From: DASUBN01 sp964584665
Lineage (GTDB): Bacteria; Pseudomonadota; Gammaproteobacteria; Natronospirales; REEB76
NCBI GenBank assembly: GCA_964584665.1
Contig: CAZPAO010000029.1
Location: 1 to 26,838, forward strand
Direction: 5' to 3'
DNA length: 26,838 bases
Shown here in pieces: positions 8,510-16,241 of the stretch. The notes beneath the pieces are model-generated. The model had not been told where the DNA came from. It saw only the letters and a list, made by a program, of their open reading frames with translations, and searched no databases. Each line of letters opens with the position of its first letter. Within the stretch, counting starts at the first letter, position 1. The translations under genes were made by a program, and so were the position numbers.

Positions 8510-8537
8510 TTGACTTGGTTGAACGTTCAACTAAGAT
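8510..8537 (+). promoter_or_regulatory. Promoter with perfect 14-bp palindromic operator in the spacer
   Basis: TTGACT (8510-8515) and TAAGAT (8532-8537) are spaced by 16 nt. The palindrome GTTGAACGTTCAAC (8518-8531) fills almost the whole spacer. The ATG of the TetR gene at 8544 sits about 7 nt after the -10, where transcription should start, so the mRNA is probably leaderless. Autorepression by the TetR product is the natural inference. Confidence 0.72.
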
Positions 8538-8543
8538 AGTATC

Positions 8544-9134
8544 ATGAACCTTCCGACCCGCGACCGTCTCGTCTTCACAGCCATGCAGCTCTTCTGGGAA
8601 AAGGGCTATGGTTCCACCAGCATCGCTGACGTGCTGAAGCAGGCCGAGGTGAACAGCGGCAGCCTGTATCACTTCTTCCCCGGCAAGCAGGAGCTGCTGA
8701 TCGCGGTGCTGGAGGCGTATCACCAGGGCATCCGTCCCATGTTGCTGGAGCCTGCCTGGCAGGGCGTCGATGACCCGATAGAGAAGGTCTTCGCGCTGCT
8801 CGCCCGGTACCGCGCCGCGCTGGTGCAGACCGAATGCTTCTACGGCTGTCCCATCGGCAGCCTGGCCCTGGAGCTGCATGAACCGGATCCCGCGGTGCGC
8901 GAACTCCTGACCCGCAACTTCCAGGCTTGGGTGGGCGCGGTGCAGGAGTGCCTGGAGCAGGCCGGCTCGCGCCTGCCGGCGGGCCTGGACCGGCGTGAAC
9001 TGGCGGGCTTCGTGCTCACCACCATGGAAGGTGCGGTGATGCAGGCGCGCACCTACCGCGACGTCACCGCCTATGACGGCGCCGTGAACCAGCTGCGCCG
9101 TTATATGAATTCGCTCATGGCGGGGAACGCCTGA
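8544..9134 (+). CDS. TetR/AcrR family transcriptional regulator
   Basis: 196 residues. The N-terminal HTH reads RDRLVFTAMQLFWEKGYGST, SIADVLKQAEVNSGSLYHFF and PGKQELLIAVLEAY, typical of TetR_N. The C-terminal half contains FYGCPIGSLALELHEPDPAVRE, a pattern found in TetR proteins of the YxaF/LmrA-like group. No ribosome-binding site lies before the ATG, consistent with a leaderless transcript. It heads a probable operon with the DUF1761 gene (37-bp gap, good RBS) and an exported protein overlapping that one. Ligand unknown. Confidence 0.92.
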   Translation: MNLPTRDRLVFTAMQLFWEKGYGSTSIADVLKQAEVNSGSLYHFFPGKQELLIAVLEAYHQGIRPMLLEPAWQGVDDPIEKVFALLARYRAALVQTECFYGCPIGSLALELHEPDPAVRELLTRNFQAWVGAVQECLEQAGSRLPAGLDRRELAGFVLTTMEGAVMQARTYRDVTAYDGAVNQLRRYMNSLMAGNA

Positions 9135-9171
9135 ACCTGTTTCATCAACACCTGAAGTCGGAGGGGTAAAC

Positions 9172-9558
9172 ATGGATATCCTGGGAGTCATCGTCGCGGC
9201 CGCGGCCACATTCGTTCTGGGCGGGCTGTGGTATTCGCCGCTGCTCTTCGCCGGCGCCTGGCAGCGGGCTGCGGGCTTGAGCGACGCGCAAGTGAAGTCC
9301 GGCAACCCGGCCGTGATCTTCGGTCTCGCCTTCCTGCTCTCGCTCATCGCCGCCACGGTGTTCAGCCTGTTCCTCGGGCCGCATCCCGCCATGGGCCTGG
9401 CCCTGGGCGCCGGCTTCTCGGCGGGCCTGTGCTGGGTGGCCGCGAGCTTCGGCATCAACTATCTCTTCGAGCGCCGCAGCTTGAAGCTCTTCTGCATCAA
9501 CGGTGCTTATCACACGCTCCAGTTCACTCTGTATGGACTGGTGCTCTGGCTCCTATGA
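9172..9558 (+). CDS. DUF1761 family small membrane protein
   Basis: 128 residues with four predicted membrane helices. VLGGLWYSPLLFAGAWQRAA after the first helix is the characteristic DUF1761 signature (GxxWYSPxLFGxxW), followed by a short polar stretch and helices two to four. A strong GGAGGGG ribosome-binding site stands 8 nt before the ATG. It lies directly downstream of a TetR gene, and its stop overlaps (ATGA) a potential start of the next gene, so the three are likely co-transcribed. Molecular function of DUF1761 is not established. Confidence 0.88.
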   Translation: MDILGVIVAAAATFVLGGLWYSPLLFAGAWQRAAGLSDAQVKSGNPAVIFGLAFLLSLIAATVFSLFLGPHPAMGLALGAGFSAGLCWVAASFGINYLFERRSLKLFCINGAYHTLQFTLYGLVLWLL

Positions 9559-9566
9559 GGTATCCC

Positions 9567-10085
9567 ATGCGTAATCTGATTTGGCTTTCGTTGTTCGTCG
9601 CGCTGCCGGCCTTCGCCGCCGATCCAGCACCCAATCCCTACGCCGGGATGGCCTTCCTCGCCGGTAGCTGCTGGAAAGGGCAGTTGCCCGACCAGGGCAA
9701 GGTGCAGCAGACCGACGAGCATTGCTTCACCTGGGTCTATGGCGGGCATTTCCTGCGGGACCGCCACACGGTGCACTCGAGCGACGGACGGCCGGACTAT
9801 CTGGGCGAGACCGTCTACTACTGGGACGGCCAGAAGAAGCAGGTCGAGTACCTGTACTTCGAGAACCAGGGCGGCGTGAGCCAGGGTTCGGTGCAATCCA
9901 CGGATGGCGTGCTGCAGTTCCCCGAGACCGACTACAAAGATGAAGGCGAGACCCAGACCTACCGCAGCCGCTGGCAGCGCGCAGGAGAGGGCGGCTACGA
10001 CGTGGTGACGGAGTTCAAGGTGAAGGGCGTGTGGAAGCCCGCCTGGACCGTGCACATGCAGAAGACCCGGCCGGTCTCTGAATGA
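9567..10085 (+). CDS. Small exported protein of unknown function (lipocalin-like/DUF1579-like pattern)
   Basis: 172 residues with a clear signal peptide (MRNLIWLSLFVALPAFA, cleavage before ADPAPNP). The mature part begins MAFLAGSCWKGQLPDQGK, followed by alternating hydrophobic strands (FTWVYGGHFLRDRHTV, GETVYYWD, VEYLYFEN). This resembles the small beta-barrel folds that open with FLxGxWxG, such as DUF1579 or lipocalin-like domains; the assignment is tentative. I prefer the ATG at 9567 (GAGG 6 nt upstream) to the ATG at 9555, which overlaps the DUF1761 stop. It is probably the last gene of the TetR-DUF1761 operon, ending next to a convergent regulator gene at 10087. Confidence 0.6.
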   Translation: MRNLIWLSLFVALPAFAADPAPNPYAGMAFLAGSCWKGQLPDQGKVQQTDEHCFTWVYGGHFLRDRHTVHSSDGRPDYLGETVYYWDGQKKQVEYLYFENQGGVSQGSVQSTDGVLQFPETDYKDEGETQTYRSRWQRAGEGGYDVVTEFKVKGVWKPAWTVHMQKTRPVSE

Positions 10086-10086
10086 G

Positions 10087-10785
10087 TCAGGCCGCGTGGG
10101 CTGCAGGTTCCTCGAACGTGAACCTGTAGTCCACGGTATCCACCGGCTGGTCTTCGAGGATGCGGAACACGCAGCGGCGGTCCCCGTCCTGGAAGCGCTC
10201 CTCCCGCACCACCCGCACGCCCAAGAGACGAGTCAGCGTATTGATCGTGATCGAGCAGAGCTGCGGACGGCGCAGGGCCACGTTCAGGAACGGGCAGTTG
10301 CGCTCGACCAGCACGTAACCGCGGGCATCCTTGCGCATGGAGATGTGCGGATCCTCATCCATGTATATGCCCTTCAAGGCCTTGATGCGCTCCGGCAGCG
10401 AGAGTCCCGCGAGTTTAGGCTCCCAATGCCTGACCTGCTGCTCGGTGATGGAGGCGAGCAGCTTCTCCAGGGCCTCGGGGCCGAGCTGGGAAGCCACCGC
10501 GTCCACCAGGGTCATGGAGAGGGCGTCGTAGTTCTTGGGGAAGAGGTGGTCGCCGGCGGGCGTGATCTGGTAGTTCACCGACGGACGCCCAGCCCCTTCA
10601 GCAGCCTGCCGCTCGCCCCGTGCGATCCAGCCTTCCGTCTCCAGGAGCTGCAGCTGCTGGCGCGCCGCCTCGCGGGTGACGCCGAGGTGCTCCGCCAGCT
10701 CGCCGGCGGTGGCTTCGCCGCGGCGTTTCAGGAACAGCATGATGAGCCGGCGCGATTCCGGGAGGATGGCGGTGTTGGTTTTCAT
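10087..10785 (-). CDS. SufR/COG2345-like winged-HTH regulator with conserved cysteines
   Basis: 232 residues. A winged helix-turn-helix (about residues 10-75) contains TAGELAEHLGVTREAARQQL and a GRPSVNYQIT wing. The C-terminal half carries ERNCPFLNVA, QLCSIT and DRRCVFRI: Cys164, Cys177 and Cys205 in a C-x12-C-x27-C pattern. This recalls SufR and COG2345 (ArsR-type) proteins, where such cysteines bind an Fe-S cluster. Its start overlaps the end of the DUF2231 gene by 4 bp (ATGA), making it the last gene of a three-gene minus-strand operon. The palindrome at 11631-11650 in that operon's promoter is a candidate binding site (inference). Cluster type and signal are unknown. Confidence 0.78.
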   Translation of the reverse strand: MKTNTAILPESRRLIMLFLKRRGEATAGELAEHLGVTREAARQQLQLLETEGWIARGERQAAEGAGRPSVNYQITPAGDHLFPKNYDALSMTLVDAVASQLGPEALEKLLASITEQQVRHWEPKLAGLSLPERIKALKGIYMDEDPHISMRKDARGYVLVERNCPFLNVALRRPQLCSITINTLTRLLGVRVVREERFQDGDRRCVFRILEDQPVDTVDYRFTFEEPAAHAA

Positions 10786-11228
10786 GTGCGCTTGCGGATG
10801 TTCTGGCCGACGCCGAAATCGTACACCAGGCGCGCGCCGGCATAGGCGCCGGCGAGCAGCAGCAGGAACCCCGCCGCCGAGAGACCGAAGGCGGTCCAGG
10901 CCTGGGTGTCCGAAGGGTCTGCATGCCGGAGCATCAGGTCCGCCACGAACACGCACCAGGCGGAGCCCACCAGCAGCATGTGCCGCTGGCCCATGCTCTC
11001 GCCCGGATGATCCTTCGGCAGTGCCATGAGGTCCATGAGCCCGGCACACATCGCCAGCAGCCCCATGCCGAGACCCACTGCGATGCACCAGAAGCCGGCG
11101 TGCCACCAGGCAGGGTCGTGCGTGAACAGGTAGGCGAGATCCAAGGCCGGTGCCGCCGTCCAGCAGGCGACGGGGAAATGCACCAGCGCCGGATGCACGG
11201 GATGACCGCCCAGGCGCAGACCCTGCAT
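10782..11228 (-). CDS. DUF2231 domain membrane protein
   Basis: 148 residues with four membrane helices. The N-terminal GLRLGGHPVHPALVHFPVAC is the defining DUF2231 motif, with two conserved His residues before the first helix. A Cys-containing second helix and a loop GESMGQRHMLL follow. DUF2231 proteins are inner-membrane proteins of unknown role; the His residues could bind a metal or heme, which is inference. It sits 18 bp after the small membrane gene and overlaps the SufR-like regulator by 4 bp, so it is probably controlled by that regulator. Confidence 0.85.
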   Translation of the reverse strand: MQGLRLGGHPVHPALVHFPVACWTAAPALDLAYLFTHDPAWWHAGFWCIAVGLGMGLLAMCAGLMDLMALPKDHPGESMGQRHMLLVGSAWCVFVADLMLRHADPSDTQAWTAFGLSAAGFLLLLAGAYAGARLVYDFGVGQNIRKRT

Positions 11229-11246
11229 GGTCGTAGCCTTCTTAAA

Positions 11247-11612
11247 TCAGGCCGCAGCCGGCTGGCTGGCCTGGTAGATGGCCGTGAGCAGTGTCAGGAA
11301 GCCGATCACCGCCACCAGCGCATGGATCACGATCACCGCACGCGGGTGCTGCTGCTTCTTGATGTGGAAGGAGAGCAGGTAGAAGCCGCCCAGGGCCGCC
11401 ACCAGCAGCAGGATCAGCGCGATGCGCGCCGTGCCGCCGCCCAACCCCGCCAGCACGCCCACGATGAGCAGCACGAGGCCGGTGGCGCCGAACAGGCCGT
11501 GCAGTACCGCCACGGCGGTGGGCAGGGGTTTGCCCTTGAAGCTGAGCATGGCCATGTACAGGCCGCCCAAGGCACCCAGGGCGAAGAGGATGGCTGCGTC
11601 GATGAGGAACAT
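11247..11612 (-). CDS. Small four-helix inner-membrane protein, unknown function
   Basis: 121 residues, four hydrophobic helices (about 4-24, 31-56, 62-82, 92-114) separated by short loops; KGKPLPTAVAVLHGLFGATG and HIKKQQHPRAVIVIHALVAV hold the only charged and His residues. I do not recognise a named family. GGGAG precedes the ATG. It is the first gene of the operon with the DUF2231 protein and the Cys-containing regulator. The repeated pattern of a His followed by a helix across this gene and its neighbour hints at a shared membrane complex, which is speculation. Confidence 0.75.
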   Translation of the reverse strand: MFLIDAAILFALGALGGLYMAMLSFKGKPLPTAVAVLHGLFGATGLVLLIVGVLAGLGGGTARIALILLLVAALGGFYLLSFHIKKQQHPRAVIVIHALVAVIGFLTLLTAIYQASQPAAA

Positions 11613-11630
11613 GGGAGTCTCCCTTTATTA

Positions 11631-11678
11631 AAACAAGTTTAGACTTGCTTAATATAGCACGACTCCGACCCCGGTCAA
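11631..11678 (-). promoter_or_regulatory. Sigma-70 promoter with downstream palindromic operator for the 11612-10087 operon
   Basis: On the minus strand a -35 TTGACC (11678-11673) and -10 TATATT (11656-11651) are separated by 16 nt. Directly downstream, over the predicted start site, lies the 20-bp near-palindrome AAACAAGT-TTAG-ACTTGCTT (11631-11650, one mismatch between arms). Its AT-richness contrasts with the flanks. The operon's own SufR-like regulator is the likely ligand (inference). Confidence 0.68.
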
Positions 11679-11744
11679 TGCCGTGGATACCCGAACTTAG
11701 GGGCGCCGATAGGGTCATATGAGGCATAACGAGAGGGGTTTCCC

Positions 11745-12632
11745 ATGCCTGTCCGCCGCCTCCTGGGCATCTGCATCGTGCTCGCCTGCGTCTCCCTGTC
11801 CGTCGCAGCGGACGTGGTGCCCTGGAAGCCGGCGCGCATCTCCAGCCCCATGTTCGAGTCCCACGCGGCCTTCGACCCGCGCACGGGCGACCTCTACTTC
11901 GTGCGCAGTTCCCCCGACTTCAGCGGCTGGCGCATCCTTGAGAGCCACTGCACGGCGGATGGCTGGTCGGAGCCTCGCCCCTGGGCCTTGGCCTTGGCCG
12001 GCGACGGCCTGGAGGCGGATCCGTATTTCACGCCCGACGGCAAGAGCTTCTATTTCATCTCCACCCGCTCCACCGATGGCGTGGATAAGCCCGTGGACCT
12101 GGATATCTGGCGCGTGGACCGGGACGCCGACGGGAAGTGGGGCACGCCCTGGCGCCTGCCGGTGCCGGTCAACTCCACCGGTGCCGAGTGGTTCCCGCGT
12201 CCGGCACCGGACGGTTGGCTCTACTTCGGCTCCAGCCGCCCCGGTGGTCAGGGCAAGAATGACATCTGGCGCGCGCGCGAGGACAAGGCCGGCAAGTGGC
12301 GGGTGGAAGACCTGGGGCCGAACGTCAACAGCGCCGGCGAGGAGTACGAGGCCTTCCCTTCGCCGGATGGCAAGCGCCTGGTGATCATGGGCGAGGAAGG
12401 TCTCTATGAGTCCTTCGCGGACGGCAAGGGCGGCTGGGGCCCTAAGCGCAAGCTCGGCCCCGACGTGGATGTGAACGCCACGGAGATCGGCGCGCTGCTC
12501 TCGCCCAGCGGCCGATCCATGCTGTTCTCGCGGGACACCAAGGGGCCGGATTCCGGCGAGTTCTTCCTGCAGCGCTCATCGCCGCCTGAGGACTGGCCGC
12601 CGGCCTGTCTGGCGAAGAAGGCGCAGTTATAA
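11745..12632 (+). CDS. Exported PD40 (TolB-like) beta-propeller protein
   Basis: 295 residues with a signal peptide (about residues 1-22, ending SVAA before DVVPW). The mature protein holds repeated WD40-like PD40 blades: AAFDPRTGDLYFVRSS, DPYFTPDGKSFYFIST, FPRPAPDGWLYFGSSR, EAFPSPDGKRLVIMG and ALLSPSGRSMLFSRD. Each has the x(F/S)PDGxxLYF core of TolB-type propellers. Such folds bind proteins or ligands in the periplasm; no enzymatic residues can be assigned. The ATG at 11745 follows GAGAGGGG. It is monocistronic, diverges from the DUF2231 operon and ends in a strong terminator. Confidence 0.82.
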   Translation: MPVRRLLGICIVLACVSLSVAADVVPWKPARISSPMFESHAAFDPRTGDLYFVRSSPDFSGWRILESHCTADGWSEPRPWALALAGDGLEADPYFTPDGKSFYFISTRSTDGVDKPVDLDIWRVDRDADGKWGTPWRLPVPVNSTGAEWFPRPAPDGWLYFGSSRPGGQGKNDIWRAREDKAGKWRVEDLGPNVNSAGEEYEAFPSPDGKRLVIMGEEGLYESFADGKGGWGPKRKLGPDVDVNATEIGALLSPSGRSMLFSRDTKGPDSGEFFLQRSSPPEDWPPACLAKKAQL

Positions 12633-12633
12633 G

Positions 12634-12660
12634 AAAGGCCCGGGAAGACCCGGGCCTTTT
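12634..12660 (+). terminator. Rho-independent terminator
   Basis: An 11-bp perfect stem, AAAGGCCCGGG (12634-12644) with CCCGGGCCTTT (12649-12659), loop AAGA, ends in a T-tract. It begins 1 nt after the PD40 gene stop. The symmetrical A/T flanks could also terminate the convergent gene ending at 12682. Confidence 0.9.
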
Positions 12661-12681
12661 CATCTTGCGGTGCAGCGCTAT

Positions 12682-13248
12682 TCAGGCTGCATGCGGCCAG
12701 AGCCAGGTGGCCATGGCGCCGACGATGAGGGCATACACCGCACCGTCTATGAGGTCCTTGGCGGTGGCGCGCAAGGGTTCACCCCACCAGATGCAGTTCG
12801 GCAGGGCGCCTAGGCCGAAGCCCATGAAGGCGGCGACGGCGGTGACACGGAACACCTGCATGGATTCGGTGCCGGCGGCGAGGGTGCTGCCCCCGATGTA
12901 GTTGGCGAAGATCGCCACCAGCAGGCAGAAGCCGAACCACATCCCCAGACTCTTGCCCATGTTGAACATGCCGTTGGGGCGCAGGATCGCGAACGCGACC
13001 GGTCCCTCGGTGAACTTGGCAAGCGTGGCGGGATCTTTCATCTTCTCGGGCGGGCACCAGGGGATCATGTACATGCCCGGCACCGGGCTGCCCTTGCGCA
13101 TGGCCGCGCGCACCTCGTCCTCGTTGGAGAAGCCGTGGTAGTCGGGCCGGTGCCAACCCTGCAAGACCATGTGCAGGATGCTGCTGGCGATGAATGCGCC
13201 CACGGCGCCGGTCAGGATGGGAAGCCAGAGTTGAAGCAATGGGATCAT
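12682..13248 (-). CDS. Inner-membrane protein of unknown function
   Basis: 188 residues. A first helix (MIPLLQLWLPILTGAVGAFI) is followed by SSILHMVLQGWHRPDYHGFS, a soluble segment with PWCPPEKMKDPATLAKF, and three further helices; the C-terminal part includes LPNCIWWGEPLRATAKDLID. The frame is open upstream to 13338, but the ATG at 13248 has GGGAG before it and starts directly at the first helix, while the upstream portion is Arg-rich and overlaps the next gene. It is co-oriented with the membrane gene starting at 13789, with 49 bp between them, so they likely form one transcript. I cannot assign a named family. Confidence 0.72.
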   Translation of the reverse strand: MIPLLQLWLPILTGAVGAFIASSILHMVLQGWHRPDYHGFSNEDEVRAAMRKGSPVPGMYMIPWCPPEKMKDPATLAKFTEGPVAFAILRPNGMFNMGKSLGMWFGFCLLVAIFANYIGGSTLAAGTESMQVFRVTAVAAFMGFGLGALPNCIWWGEPLRATAKDLIDGAVYALIVGAMATWLWPHAA

Positions 13249-13297
13249 GACGTGAGACTCCCTATGGCGTTGTCGTTGGAAGGGACGGGAAGCCGCC

Positions 13298-13789
13298 TCA
13301 GGCGGGCGACGGACGGAAACGGCGCACGGCGAACACACCGAGCACGATGAATGCCAGCAGCAGCAGCGCCTGTGCCACCAGGAAGGGCGGCTCCTTCTGG
13401 GTCGGCGCGAGGGCCCTGAGCGCCTCGATCTTGCCGAATGACTGGGCCACCGTCACGAAGCAGTTGAAGTAGAGCGCGATGACCGCGCTCACCACGTATA
13501 CCGGGCGCCAGAACCCCTTGAGATGCAGGCCGTAGAGAGCGAGCAGGGCGATGGCCAGGACCGCGAGCGAGATGAAACCCACGATCTCGGCCGGATCGAA
13601 GATGATGGGGTGGAAGAAGTAGCCCGTCATGCTGGTGAGGATGGTGGTGACGAGGAACAATGCCGTCCAAGCCGGCACCGGGCGCGACTTGAGCATGGCG
13701 AAAGCCACCACCAGCCCGGAGCCAACGCCCACGAGGCTGATGATGACGTGCAGGAGCGTGAACGTACCGACCGGCATCCCCAGGATCAT
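13298..13789 (-). CDS. Inner-membrane protein of unknown function
   Basis: 163 residues with about five hydrophobic helices. The N-terminus (GTFTLLHVIISLVGVGSGLV) carries a His in helix one, and TSMTGYFFHPIIFDPAEIVG places another His between helices two and three. That arrangement resembles small cytochrome-like or DUF2231-type membrane proteins, but no family is recognised. A strong GGGGAGGA ribosome-binding site precedes the ATG. It is first in a two-gene unit with the 12682-13248 gene. A TATACC-like -10 lies upstream near 13825. The loop PTQKEPPFL precedes the last helix. Confidence 0.72.
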   Translation of the reverse strand: MILGMPVGTFTLLHVIISLVGVGSGLVVAFAMLKSRPVPAWTALFLVTTILTSMTGYFFHPIIFDPAEIVGFISLAVLAIALLALYGLHLKGFWRPVYVVSAVIALYFNCFVTVAQSFGKIEALRALAPTQKEPPFLVAQALLLLAFIVLGVFAVRRFRPSPA

Positions 13790-13855
13790 GTTGTCCTCCC
13801 CGTTAGCCCCGTGAGACCGCCCCTAGGTATAGCACAGGGCGCCGGGGAGAGGTGT

Positions 13856-14308
13856 TCAGGGCCGGTAGGGGCGCTTGCCGGGCACCTCGTTGAGCAGCAG
13901 CCAATAGAGCCCGAGGTGGCTCACCACCTTGGCGAACTCCGCGAACACCACCGGTTTCCTCACGTAGCTGTTGGCGCCGCTCTGGTAGCTGCGCATCATG
14001 TCCTCTTCCTCGCTTGAGGAGGTGAGCACCACCACCGGGATGCTGCGGGTGCGGTCGTCCTTGCGCATGGCGGTCAGCACGTCCACGCCGTCGAGCTTCG
14101 GCAACTTGAGATCCAGCAGCACCACCGCCGGCATGCGCGCGAGGTCGCGCTTCACGAAAGTTCCGCGTCCGAACAGGAAGTCCAGTGCCTCCACGCCGTC
14201 GCGCACCACATGCACGTCGTTGGCGAGGCCGGCCTGGTTCAAGGAGCGCAGCGTCATCTCCTCGTCGTCCGGGTTGTCTTCCACGATCAATATCATCATC
14301 TCGTCCAT
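13856..14308 (-). CDS. Rcp1-type single-domain response regulator
   Basis: 150 residues, a receiver domain only. The acidic pocket is E10/D11, the phosphoacceptor is D66 in VVLLDLKLPKLDG, the conserved Thr is T96 (VVLTSSSEEED) and the Lys is K118 (YVRKP). The NPDDEEMTLRSL start and the extended C-terminus (FAKVVSHLGLYWLLLNEVP) are typical of Rcp1-like regulators found beside phytochromes and PAS kinases. There is no DNA-binding or enzymatic output domain, so the signal must pass through protein contacts. The ATG at 14308 has GAGGA upstream; the frame extends further only into the kinase gene. It is the last gene of the TonB-YfiR-kinase operon, 13 bp after the kinase stop. Confidence 0.93.
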   Translation of the reverse strand: MDEMMILIVEDNPDDEEMTLRSLNQAGLANDVHVVRDGVEALDFLFGRGTFVKRDLARMPAVVLLDLKLPKLDGVDVLTAMRKDDRTRSIPVVVLTSSSEEEDMMRSYQSGANSYVRKPVVFAEFAKVVSHLGLYWLLLNEVPGKRPYRP

Positions 14309-14321
14309 GAGCGTCCTCGCG

Positions 14322-16241
14322 TCAGTTGGCCGCGACGCCGGGCGGGGTCGCGGCATCCGGTTGCAGGGTGAAGAAGAAGGTGGCGCCCTTGTCCGGCGCG
14401 GCCTGGCACCAGATGCGGCCCCCGTGGCGGGTCACGATGCGGTGCACGGTGGCGAGCCCGATGCCGGTGCCGGCGAACTCGTGCATGCCGTGCAGTCGCT
14501 GGAAGGGGCCGAACAGCTTGTCGGAATAGGCCATGTCGAAGCCGGCGCCGTTGTCGCGCACGAACAGCACGCGGCGCTCGCCCTCCTGCATCATGCCGAA
14601 CTCGACCCGCGCATCCTTGATCTTCGAAGTGAACTTCCAGGCGTTGCCGAGCAGGTTCTCCAGGGCCACGCGCAGCAGCCGGGGGTCGGCCCGCACCTCC
14701 ACGCCGTCCCAGACCGAGGTGTTCACCTGGCGCTCTGGCTCCCGTTGCTGCAGTTCCTGCAGCACTTGTTGCGCGATGGCGCTCACGTCCACTTCCTGGC
14801 GCTTCAGCTCCAGGCGTGAGATGCGCGAGAGGCTCAAGAGGTCCTCGATGAGCTGGCCCATGCGCGAGGCGCCGGCCTTGATGCGGTTCAAGTAACCCCG
14901 CATCTTCTCTTCCACCTTGTCGCCGTATTCCAGCAGCAGGGTCTGGCTGAAGCCGTCGATGGCGCGCAGGGGCGCGCGCAGGTCATGGGACACGGAGTAG
15001 GAGAAGGCCTCCAATTCGCTGTTGGCCTCCTCGAGCTTCTGGGTGCGCTCACGTACCCGGCCTTCCAGCTCGACGTTGAGGCGGTACACCTCGTCTTCGG
15101 CGCGGCGCCGGTCGTCGATGTCCGTGACGGTGCCGATCCATTCGCGCAGGTTGCCGTGCTCGTCCAGTACCGCCACCGGCTTCAGGCTCACGATGCGGTA
15201 CTGGGCCGTGGCCGCCTGCCATAGCCGCAGTTCCGCTTCGAAGGTCTGGCGGGTGTCCATGGAGCGGGCGATGAAACGCTCCAGCGCCACCAGGTCGTCG
15301 GCATGGAAGGCGCGGCGCCAGCCGCCGCCGCGGTATTCGTTGCGGTTCTGGCCGGTGTAGGCTTCCCAGGAAGCCTGCTCACCCTCGAACTCCCAGTCGC
15401 GGTTCGCCACCCACACCACCGTGGACAGGGTGGAGACCAGCGCGCGATAGCGCTTCTCGCTGTGGCGCAGCGCCTGTTCGGCGACCTTGCGCTCGCCGAT
15501 CTCGCGGCCGAGGTCGCGGTTGGAGGCTTCCAGCGCCTCGGTGCGGCCGCCGATCTCCCCGAGCATCCGGTTGAAGGCGTCCACGAGATAGCCGATCTCG
15601 TCGTCGGTGCTCTTCTGCGCGCGCGGCGAATAGTCGCCCTTCTCCACCACCCGCTGGGCGAGGCCGGTGATGGCGAGGATGGGCCGGGTGATGGTGGCCT
15701 GCAGCCAGGTGGAGAGCACCAGCGAGATCAGGAGCGCGAGGCTGCCCACCGCCAGCACGATGCCGAGGTAGGTGCGGATGCGCTGGTAGAGGCTGTAGTG
15801 GGCATGCAGGTAGAGGGTGCCGACGATCTCCGCGCCATCCACGATGCGCCGGCTCACATAGATGTCATCGCCGGAGAAGCGGACCTCGTCCGCCTCCGGG
15901 AGCTGCGGCAGCGGCTCGGCGGCCACGCCTTCACGCGTGTAGCGGCCGAACACCGTGCCCTTGGCGTTGTAGAGCGCCGCCGTGTCGATGTTGGGCCGCG
16001 CCTGCAAGAGCGCCAGGTTGTCGTTGGCCACCTTGGCGTCGTCGAACTGCAGCGCCGGCACGCAGGCCCGGCCGATCAGTTCCGCCTGGGTGTTGAGGTC
16101 GTTGCTGAGGGTGTCCTTCAGGGTATGCAGGTCGTAGAACAGGAGCGCCGCGCCCGTGACCAGGATGGCCGCGAGGCTCGTCAGCAGCACGCCGACGAAC
16201 AGTTTCTGGCGGACCGACCTGAGTCTTACCCGTGCTATCAC
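14322..16241 (-). CDS. CHASE8-HAMP-PAS sensor histidine kinase
   Basis: 639 residues, GTG start. Order: helix 1 (about 13-36); periplasmic CHASE8-like domain (37-155, FYDLHTLKDTLSNDLNTQAE, then PALQFDDAKVANDNLALL); helix 2 (159-180); HAMP (181-233); coiled coil; PAS/PAC (255-380, ending EWIGTVTDIDDRRRAE); a second coiled coil; HisKA with His419 (SYSVSHDLRAPLRAIDGF); HATPase with N box ENLLGNAWKF (Asn533), G1 RDNGAGFD, F box FGPFQR and G2 GTGIGLATVHRI. All catalytic motifs are intact. The GTG overlaps the TGA of the yfiR-like gene by 4 bp (GTGA), so translation is coupled. CHASE8 is the sensor type of the diguanylate cyclase YfiN/DgcN, here joined to a kinase. The partner regulator is encoded directly downstream. 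Confidence 0.93.
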   Translation of the reverse strand: MIARVRLRSVRQKLFVGVLLTSLAAILVTGAALLFYDLHTLKDTLSNDLNTQAELIGRACVPALQFDDAKVANDNLALLQARPNIDTAALYNAKGTVFGRYTREGVAAEPLPQLPEADEVRFSGDDIYVSRRIVDGAEIVGTLYLHAHYSLYQRIRTYLGIVLAVGSLALLISLVLSTWLQATITRPILAITGLAQRVVEKGDYSPRAQKSTDDEIGYLVDAFNRMLGEIGGRTEALEASNRDLGREIGERKVAEQALRHSEKRYRALVSTLSTVVWVANRDWEFEGEQASWEAYTGQNRNEYRGGGWRRAFHADDLVALERFIARSMDTRQTFEAELRLWQAATAQYRIVSLKPVAVLDEHGNLREWIGTVTDIDDRRRAEDEVYRLNVELEGRVRERTQKLEEANSELEAFSYSVSHDLRAPLRAIDGFSQTLLLEYGDKVEEKMRGYLNRIKAGASRMGQLIEDLLSLSRISRLELKRQEVDVSAIAQQVLQELQQREPERQVNTSVWDGVEVRADPRLLRVALENLLGNAWKFTSKIKDARVEFGMMQEGERRVLFVRDNGAGFDMAYSDKLFGPFQRLHGMHEFAGTGIGLATVHRIVTRHGGRIWCQAAPDKGATFFFTLQPDAATPPGVAAN

